This document shows positions 39,641 through 47,500 of a DNA stretch of 47,500 nt, in pieces (position 1 is the first letter of the stretch; every line of letters begins with the position of its first letter). Below the pieces are notes generated by a model. It made no database searches, had not been told where the DNA came from, and saw only the letters and a program-made list of their open reading frames with translations. Position numbers and translations under genes: made by a program. This stretch comes from Prorocentrum cordatum (Eukaryota > Sar > Dinophyceae > Prorocentrales > Prorocentraceae), in contig CAUYUJ010004758.1 in NCBI GenBank assembly GCA_963575745.1, forward strand, positions 250,001-297,500. Direction: 5' to 3'.

Positions 39641-40700
39641 CACTAAAAGCGCCAACAGCTCCAGCGGCGCACAGACGTCGTGCCCACCGAAGCCGTCTCT
39701 GCTGTCGTCGCGACCGCTCTGACACTCACCGCCCCCTTGCCGGCCTTTATCCCCTCCTTTCCGGCCTCCCCCTCCTGCCTATCGCCGTTTGTTGCCCGAA
39801 TCCCTTCGACTGAATTGAAATGTTGAGTCGCGCGCCGTTCCTCCCGCTGCTTCTCGCAAGGGGGATTCGGCAACAGCTCGGCCCGACAAGCAAGCCGAAG
39901 CATGTGATTGGCCGCTCTCAATTTGCGCAGGCTGCGAAGCCTACCGTCGGCGCAGATCTGTCCAGATGGTTGCGTTCCAAATTTGAAAGAGGTCAACTCT
40001 CGGCCACAGATGCGCAAGTTGCGGCGTCGAAAGGGAATGGAGGGGAGCCGTCGCATGTCACGACGCGGTGCGCCTGGGAAACACGAGAGAAACGTTCCCA
40101 AGAATTTACAGCGCTGCCTATCGAAAAGATGTGACAGGACCCCCGTGCACGCTGCTAAGTGCGCTTTCTGGGGCCCTCTCAATTCGGAGCAATGATGATG
40201 AAATGCGATATTGGAAAATGCAGCGTCGACCACTGCACGCGAATCGAACGCGACCACCCCGTTTTTCGGATTCGAGAGGAATGGTGTGCAAGAGTGAATT
40301 TGGATACAACCGCAATGTTGTTCCAATCTCTGCGCGGGGCGATTCCGCTGGGTTCTTAAAGAGAGATGGCATATACCTGATGCGGTGGCCCCCCCGCTGG
40401 CGGCGCTGACCGCGCGAGGCACTGGTTCGCAGCGCGGGGCAGGCGAGCGCGTTGTGGGCTCGGGTGCCAAGGGAGGCACACATTCGATGTCATTGTTCGG
40501 GTTCGGGTTTGGGCGATGGAGGTCTTCCTGACAGGCAACTGGCCTTCGACAAGGCATCGCGGAGTCCGCATTTCGGAACCTAGGCTGCCAGGCCTTGGGG
40601 GCGCGAGCCTTTCCATCCTCCTCCTCCTCCTGCCCCCCCCCTTCCCCCCCTCCCCTCCCCTCCCTGCGCTTTCCACCCTTCATTGCCCTCCTCCCCAAAC
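39641..40700. other. Spacer without a recognisable gene
   Basis: A 351-codon minus frame (39643-40698) and several plus frames overlap here. None shows a domain, motif or balanced composition, and the minus frame starts in a CCT/CCC tract at 40615-40672. I cannot rule out a short host exon. Confidence 0.4.
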
Positions 40701-40704
40701 CCCC

Positions 40705-40729
40705 GACGTCATGATTTTTTCATGACGTC
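40705..40729. repeat. Perfect hairpin GACGTCATGA-T5-TCATGACGTC
   Basis: Ten-base arms with a five-T loop. A degraded relative (CGTCGTGATTTTTTCATGACTCG) lies at 40845-40868, and both sit in similar CCTC…CCC surroundings, so this is a two-copy repeat about 140 bp apart rather than a bacterial-type terminator. Confidence 0.8.
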
Positions 40730-41029
40730 GACCCCCAGAGGTTTGGACCCATTCCCCAGGACCGGTGTTTCCTCCTGAGTCGTTGTTTGAAAGTCCCGAG
40801 GCCCGGTAGGGCCCCCCGGAGGCAGAAAATATGGAAAAACCTCCCGTCGTGATTTTTTCATGACTCGAGAGGATCTGGGTCTCCCGCCCCTGGGTTTCGG
40901 ACAGATAAGCGCCCCAAACATCAAAATCCACGTCGCCCTCCCCGCAAGCGACGCCGCGGCGCCGACTCGGCTCAGCCTCGGGGCGCGGCCCGCGCCGCCC
41001 CCCCCCCCGGGCGGTGCGTGCTCGAGAAA

Positions 41030-41185
41030 CTAAGGGGGTGGAGGATGAAAATGAGGGAGGAGGGCGGATAAGGAGGAGGGGGATGAGGGGGATCATGATG
41101 ATGAGTAGGGGTAGGAGGGGGAGGAGGAGGAGGAAGAGCAGGAGGAGGAAGAGAAGGGGGGGGAAGAGGAGGAGAAGGATATTAA
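41030..41185. repeat. GGA-rich purine tract
   Basis: GAGGAGGAGGA and GGGGAAGAGG runs; frames across it are Arg/Glu low complexity. The region 40870-41029 before it is GC-rich and shows no gene. Confidence 0.85.
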
Positions 41186-41424
41186 GGGACGCGCTCCCCC
41201 AGATGACAAATGGCGGGCGACGCGAGCTCGCAATCGAGAGTCGCTTCAAGTTCGGATGGGAATTTGCCAGAGAATTATCCCGACAAAGCAACCTAACAGC
41301 GATGTGTACAAGCATATCTGGAAACATCCCCCTTAAGATTCAAGTCAAAATTCAGTTGTCGAGTTTGGCTGTTCTCGCAATCGCAGTCCCAGTCGCAAAG
41401 ACAATCGCAGTGGCAACAGCCTTA

Positions 41425-41635
41425 GAATCCCATGGAATCCTAAGGATTCCTAGGGATTCCTAAGGCATCCTGAGGCATCCTTAAGAATCCATAGGAATCC
41501 TTCGGAAACCTTAAGAACCTTAAGAAATCTTGGGAATCCGGATTCCTAATGATTCCTATGGATTCGTAAGGATTCCTAAGGAACCCTTAGGATTCCTAAG
41601 GATTCCTGAAGGTGCTTAACTATGCTTACGGATTC
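41425..41635. repeat. Self-complementary AGGATTCCTA repeat array
   Basis: About 20 imperfect copies of a 9-10-bp unit related to AAGGATTCCT, which is close to its own reverse complement, so the array can fold on either strand. It marks the change from GC-rich to AT-rich sequence. Confidence 0.85.
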
Positions 41636-42240
41636 TGAGCGTTTCTATATTCTGGGTTTCGTCATTTGGCGCAAGGGGGAGAGGGGGGGTCCGGCTCTCG
41701 TCCCGTCGTCAATACCTCCGATTGAATCATCTTCAAATTTTCAGCATAGCTTAAAATTCAATATTTGAGCCTGATGAGGCGTGAAACTGGTAAACAAACT
41801 CATTCTAACAATTACAATACAACGCAAATATTTATGAAACTTATCGATAAATTAAAATGTATTATAATATATTTGTGAACTGTCTTAGTCAATATATTTC
41901 TGACGTGTAGAATCAACACATGTCTGACATAACATCACTTAATATATTTATCAAGTTTTTTTTTTTAAAAAAAAAATCTGTTATTGAAACAATCTAGTTC
42001 GCACGTCTAAAATCAATGCATTTCTCGTGTAACTCAGCAATGACGCCTCTGACTCAACATACTGATTACGTATTCTTATGAATTATCATCTGACATGTCT
42101 AAAAAATAATGTAAAACATATGGTAATCAACATGTGTCTGATAATCAACATATTCGTAATATAAAATTCTAGAAATAATTATAATCGGAAATGAGCAATT
42201 AATTCATCAGGGATTTGATGAAAATAAACAAGCAACGAAT
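41636..42240. other. AT-rich spacer, no gene seen
   Basis: Markedly AT-richer than everything to the left, with CTGACATGT/ATCAACATxT phrases recurring at about 41900-41935 and 42090-42150. A T-run abuts an A-run at 41957-41977. No coding frame of note. Confidence 0.65.
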
Positions 42241-43121
<881 letters not shown>

Positions 43122-43188
43122 CACGCCGCGGGCAGCACGAACCACACCACAAGTCTGCGAGAGTGAAACATTCCGGCCGCGACCATCA

Positions 43189-45901
43189 TCAAGACGGTTG
43201 CCAGTCTCTGAGAGAAAGCAAAGGGTGAAAAGCAAGCGGCCGGCGCCGGCTTAAAACCGTCTGCCAAGACGCCACGCCATTGCGAGCACAGGCAACAACA
43301 AGTTCTTGCAAGTGAGATTGAAACTGCTTCACACTGTTTTGACCGATTATGCTGTCTGGCAATATGTTGTAGACACGAACGGCACCGAGCGGCGACCGAG
43401 AGACGTAGTCCAGAGACGAAGCAGAAATCGGAACCACCAGATGACGAATGTGCCGACGCGAGGAGGCGGAGGCGGAGCGGAGGGAGCGAGGAGGAGGAGG
43501 AGGGGAACGAGCAAGACAGAAAAACTGCTGAAACACATTTGGCCCTAGACCCAGCACCGTCCTGTGAATCATCCCAAGGATAGCGATGTCTCGGCGGGTT
43601 GCGAGAGGAGCCAGCGAAAACGACAATATAGCGTCAAGCTCTGACATATCCAATGCCATGAGAAAGCGCTGTTGCACGCCATCTAGAAGAAGAAGGGAGG
43701 AGGAATAAGCATGAGATATAGCAGGCGTACGGTACTCCAGATACGATAGAACATGACTTTTGTACAACTGCACAAGCTCTCTTGTTGTGTAGAACTGCCG
43801 GCAGGACAAAATTTGAAGAGACCTCCAGCCTCCTTCACACGCACACTCACTGATCGCATCATGCATTAAAAGTTTACAATCAAATAATATACCCAAAATC
43901 TTAAAGTTGTTTCCTACTGGATGCATTAAGATCATCTGCGAAAACTACCTCCTGGAATCCACAATTTACAATAGGATCCCGGGCGTCGGAATAGAATTCG
44001 TTCCAGAGGCTGGGACCAAAAACGGTTCCCTGGTAAACCATGTTACACATAGGAACACACTCTGAGACAGCTCCGTTGCACACAACATATGCTGACCTTG
44101 GGGCGAGCCAGTCTGTAAGTACCAATAAGATCTTGGGGTGAATACCTGACGCGGCTAGCTTGTTACGAAGACGCTCCGCCGATACCCTATCAAAGGCACC
44201 GGCCACGTCAGAACAATAGAGTGCTACCCGCCTACCCTCTCCAAAGGCACTGAGCCAGCACATCGTGAAAAACAGAATTGCATCACGTGCGCCTCGCCCA
44301 GGCGAGTAGGCAAACTGAAATGCACCGAAGGATAAACAGCGATGGAGGGGAGGGAGGAAGATACTACAGATAAATCGTTCCACTGCTTTGGAGAGCTGGG
44401 AGGTCAGCTGCAGACCCCGATAGTGATCAGCATTATGTTGCGAATTACGTTTACGGAGCGGGTGGACCCAATGAACAGTCCAGAACCGTGGCCAGCGCCC
44501 ACAACTGAGGATGAGGCGAGTAAGGAGGACAAAGGGCACGGCCAACTCTTCACAACACAATTTCAAGACTCGAGCTGGAATTAAATCTGGCCCCGTACCG
44601 CTATCGATGCGAAGATCCTTCAAAATCCTGCGCGCGACACGGAGGCGGAGAGGGGGAAGAGGAAGAAACGAGGAAGACGGAGGCGGAGAGGGAAGAGGAG
44701 AAAACGAATTCGTCTCTAATGTAGGAACGTGCCATTTCGAACGAAAACTCTGCGCAAATAGGTTTGCCTTCCCGGCCGGATCCACGATCCAAGATCCTGA
44801 AGAGGAGCGGAGAGGAGGGGAAGAAGACTTACTGATTTTCGATAGCAACTGTCTAGAAAGCTGCCACCAGCCTTTCGATCCTGCCTTCAGCTGCTGAAGT
44901 TTGTTGCGAGTGCGATCGATGAAGGCACGATGTGCAGAAAGAAGATGCCGACTACAAGCTCGCACCGCCAATGGAAAATCTGGCGTGCCAGCAGTGTCGC
45001 GTTTTGCCCGGATGCTGTCCAGACACGCAGAGGTAAGCCAAGGATGGGAAGAATTCATACGGATTGACGACTGCGGTATGTGAAGCTGCATGGCACTGAG
45101 AACCTTTTCCGTGACAGCGCGCGCTGCCGCGTCAGGCGAAGATGCCGGAATAAAACTCCAATCAGTATTGCGAAAATCACAACGCATAGCCGACCATCGC
45201 GCTTCCCTATACTTCCAAACCGGACGGGAGACAGAAGAAACCGAGAGAGGCGGGAAGGACAAGGAGACAAGAACAAGACGATGGTCGGCAAGCTCTGGCA
45301 AGACTGTAGTAGAGACTTGATCTGGAAGGTCGGTGAGAACTAAATCCAATACATTCGGGCCTCGAATGGGCTGCCGAACCTTCTCTTTGAAACCGTGCAT
45401 CGTGCACCAATGCTGCATCGCCGTACCCTCCGGAGTAACTCCCCTGGAAAAACGCAACCATCCAGTGTGATGTACGTTCAAATCTCCTACCACGACCGTG
45501 CCTACCGCAAGATTCGAATGCGCCGCCCATTCAGCACTGAACGCATTGGTGCTTGCGATTTCGCCGTAGTGGGGTGGACGATACCAACAAGCAACCAAGA
45601 CTGGACCTAGAAGCGAATGATATAAGAACCAGATGATCTCAGCAGAAGAAGAGCGAGAGAGAGGAGAAAATAGACTGGTTAAACAATCTTGCACAAAAAC
45701 AAAAACACCGCCACCATTCCTGTTACGATCACGGCGCTCCAAAACTGTGTAATGCAAAAGCGATGGAATGCTGCAAGCGCTGTCTAGTTTCGTCTCATTC
45801 AAAACGAGAACGGCAGGAAGAAACGGCAACAACGCAAGACGACCTTCCAGTTCTGCCTTACGAACTAAGAAACTGTCGATATTTACATGAAGTATGGTGA
45901 G
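43189..45901 (-). pseudogene. LINE ORF2: endonuclease and jockey/CR1-like RT, with internal deletion
   Basis: Same-frame coding begins at least at 45901 (LTILHVNIDSFLV), 23 codons upstream of the non-ATG start at 45832. Endonuclease motifs are VLVLNETKLD, VVVGDLNVHHTGW, LDLVLTDL and ELADHRLVLV. RT motifs are DHYRGLQLTSQLSKAVERFI, DVAGAFDRVSAERL (A), YQGTVFGPSLWNEFY (B) and VVFADDLNA (C). Immediately after ADDLN the frame hits a stop at 43901, and the next frame resumes with LMHPVGNNFKILGILFD and runs to 43189. In related RTs roughly 40-50 residues separate these two points (family knowledge, approximate), so a deletion of about 120-150 bp that also shifts frame is inferred at about 43915-43935. 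The C-terminal part has the usual LINE helices (QLYKSHVLSYLEYRTPAISH). RT motif residues themselves are intact. Confidence 0.8.
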
Positions 45902-46322
45902 GCTTTGCGAAACAAGAGACGGATCGGATCCGGATTCTCGCGGATCCCCCGTCTCGAGGCAAATTGTGTGAAGAAGACTCTGAACTTCGAGCGAAAAAGC
46001 TCGTCAATAAACACTGCGAGAAATCGATGCGAGAGAGAGGAACAGAAGGAGGCAGGACAGAGGACGCGGGAGAAGGACGAGGATGAGAACTGCCTGTCAG
46101 CGAACTCGAAAGAGTACCTGGCTTGCAACTGGAGGGTCGATATTCCACGGCAGAAAGCAATCGATTCCGACGCTTTTCAAGCGAACCAGCGGATCTTGGA
46201 CCACGCCGGCGGAGACGAGAAGATACTGCAATACCCGGGGACCGCTCACAATCCGCATAGCGGAGGGCGTGGGTAGAGGAGAGGAGAGGATAGTGAAACA
46301 AGTAAGCAGCCCCCCAACACCC

Positions 46323-47243
46323 CTATTTCAGGGGCAGATTCAAAAAAGGATGCAAAAATGCTCCCTCAAAATCAGTATTGGACTGCTGAAAGGCTCCGTC
46401 AATCTGCACAAAACGGTTCTTAAAGTCGGCCTCGACAGCCTGTCCGGGCGCAGCTGCCTTGAGAAGCTCTCGTGCTCGGCCGAGAGCCCAATCACGATGC
46501 TTGTTAAACTTGGTCTTGGCTGCCCGGACGCGAATCGAACCAGACGAACTAGCGAAACTTACATTCCGCGACTCGTCCAAGAACTTCTTCCGATTATCTT
46601 CAGTCAAGAACTCGATGTAAGAAGTCTTCGATGCAGTCTGGGCGTTCCGGGGCCCCTGCATGAAATGACCAATGGAATACTGAGGTAAGCTGGCAAACTT
46701 CAGCATGTACGTCTCGATCTCACGAACACGATCCTGCAAAGAAATCGAAGCCGAAAAGCCCGAGAACGCCACCTGCCGATTCGCCGGGTCGATCGAATTA
46801 ATCATCTGAATCTGCTGCTTACTGAGGCCTCCGCTGGAAGACGGACGCGATTCAAGAATTAAGACGACCACGAACCTCTTCCATCTCATCTTTCAGGGGA
46901 TCGACCGCTTCCGAAATTGCAATTTTGGTCTCTGCCGAAATCCGAGTGTGCAAAGTGTTGATGTCGTCCTTGGTCGCCGTTTCAGCCTTCAAACTCATGT
47001 TCGTCATAATGTAAGTCAATTTCTCGTCCATGGACGCAGATGCCGGAGGAGGAACAACGGCTGGTGCCGGCGGGGGGACGAAACCCGCGCCCGCTCCCGG
47101 GGGGATGAGACCCGCGCCCGGCCCAGAACTGCCACCCGAAGGGCCGGTTCCAGGTGCACCGGGAGCCGCATGCATGCCACCCGAAGGGCCATTGCACGCA
47201 CCGGAACCGCCACCCGCAGGGCCAGATCCGGGAGCGGCCGCCG
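46323..47243 (-). pseudogene. LINE ORF1 (coiled coil and RRM-like), frameshifted
   Basis: Starts inside a Gly/Pro/Ala-rich segment at the truncated 5' end; the first in-frame ATG with good context is 47031 (MDEKLTYIMTNMSLK). A helical, coiled-coil-like stretch (ATKDDINTLHTRISAETKI … DPLKDEMEEVRGRLNS) ends in a TGA at 46852. The adjoining frame continues at once with LESRPSSSGGLSKQQ, so a one-base indel near 46855 is inferred. An RRM-like segment follows (NRQVAFSGFSASISLQDRVREIE; TSYIEFLTEDNRKKFLDE), and the stop is at 46323. The product would bind LINE RNA. The gap 45902-46322 towards ORF2 has mixed-frame coding remnants. Confidence 0.65.
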
Positions 47244-47500
47244 AATTATAATCTTCTTTCGCGCTCTCGGACCGCACAACTGACAAAGGTAAATGAAAAC
47301 GGAAACCGTAAGCACAGTAATAAATAATATTCTTCTCTCGCATTCTCGGACCGCACAGCTGACAAAATACAAACAGAAACCGTTAGCACAATCATAAAGT
47401 ATGATCTTATGCAAAATACACTATACTCTTGTTTTGCGCTCTCAGACTGCACAACTCACAAAGGGCAAATGCAAAAATAAACCGTAAACACAATAATAAA
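47244..47500. repeat. ~79-bp satellite array, right part
   Basis: Units resume with CTTTCGCGCTCTCGGACCGCAC at about 47255-47276, and again near 47332-47355 and 47430-47450, with ACCGTAAGCACA-type ends. The array runs off the window edge, so its full length is unknown. Confidence 0.9.

Noticed and set aside
39643-40698. 351-codon minus frame as a gene
   Set aside because: It begins and ends in low-complexity sequence, has no recognisable motif, and competing frames on the plus strand are equally open.
40705-40729. Hairpin with T-run as a transcription terminator
   Set aside because: The setting is eukaryotic, the T-run is the loop rather than a tail, and a diverged second copy shows it belongs to a repeat.
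47228-47245. GCGGCCGC followed by GAATT as cloning-adapter contamination
   Set aside because: The site lies inside the Gly/Ala-coding start of the LINE ORF1 and can be explained by its GC-rich codons; no further vector sequence is seen.

Overview
This window reads as nuclear DNA from a dinoflagellate. It is mostly GC-rich, packed with decayed retroelements and long simple repeats, and holds pieces of protein families that I associate with dinoflagellate genomes. One of these pieces sits just behind a degenerate copy of the dinoflagellate spliced-leader sequence (37921-37936). I see no bacterial operons, rRNA or tRNA genes, and no CRISPR. Species cannot be set from the sequence; all family names rest on motif reading, since no search could be run.

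Layout. (1) 1-5.6 kb: two minus-strand genes of unknown function, one open (121-2457) and one frameshifted (2808-4936), separated by pyrimidine/purine-rich tracts. (2) 5.6-12.9 kb: repeat-rich spacer with a palindrome, a broken Helitron-like gene fragment carrying a 142-bp inverted-repeat insertion, a 21/42-bp minisatellite, two diverged arms of a large inverted repeat, and microsatellites. (3) 12,895-27,233: a Ty1/copia LTR retrotransposon with 137-bp LTRs (2 mismatches), a CCTCC target duplication, a likely primer site, gag-protease, a textbook -1 slippery heptamer, then pol with a methyltransferase-like segment, integrase, RT and RNase H, and an extra 3' ORF. (4) Nested inside its integrase, 16,441-23,600: a complete minus-strand DIRS/PAT-type tyrosine-recombinase retrotransposon with perfect split direct repeats. 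It has a gag-like ORF, RT-RNase H, a tyrosine recombinase in an overlapping frame, and a cytosine-methyltransferase-like C-terminus. (5) 27.2-29.3 kb: a very long TCC/ATC microsatellite and a three-copy spacer repeat. (6) 29.3-36.6 kb: a dead LINE whose first ORF carries an OTU-type cysteine-protease motif. (7) 36.6-41.6 kb: gene relics and simple repeats. (8) 41.6-47.5 kb: an AT-richer block with a ~79-bp satellite array interrupted by a second, minus-strand LINE.

How it works together: little here looks like active host gene content. The window is a stack of retroelements of different ages. The DIRS-like element is the youngest by its identical repeats; it split the copia pol in two without a target duplication, and removing it would rejoin the copia frame exactly. 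Two unrelated retroelements in the same 14 kb each carry a methyltransferase-like module, which is the most notable biological theme.
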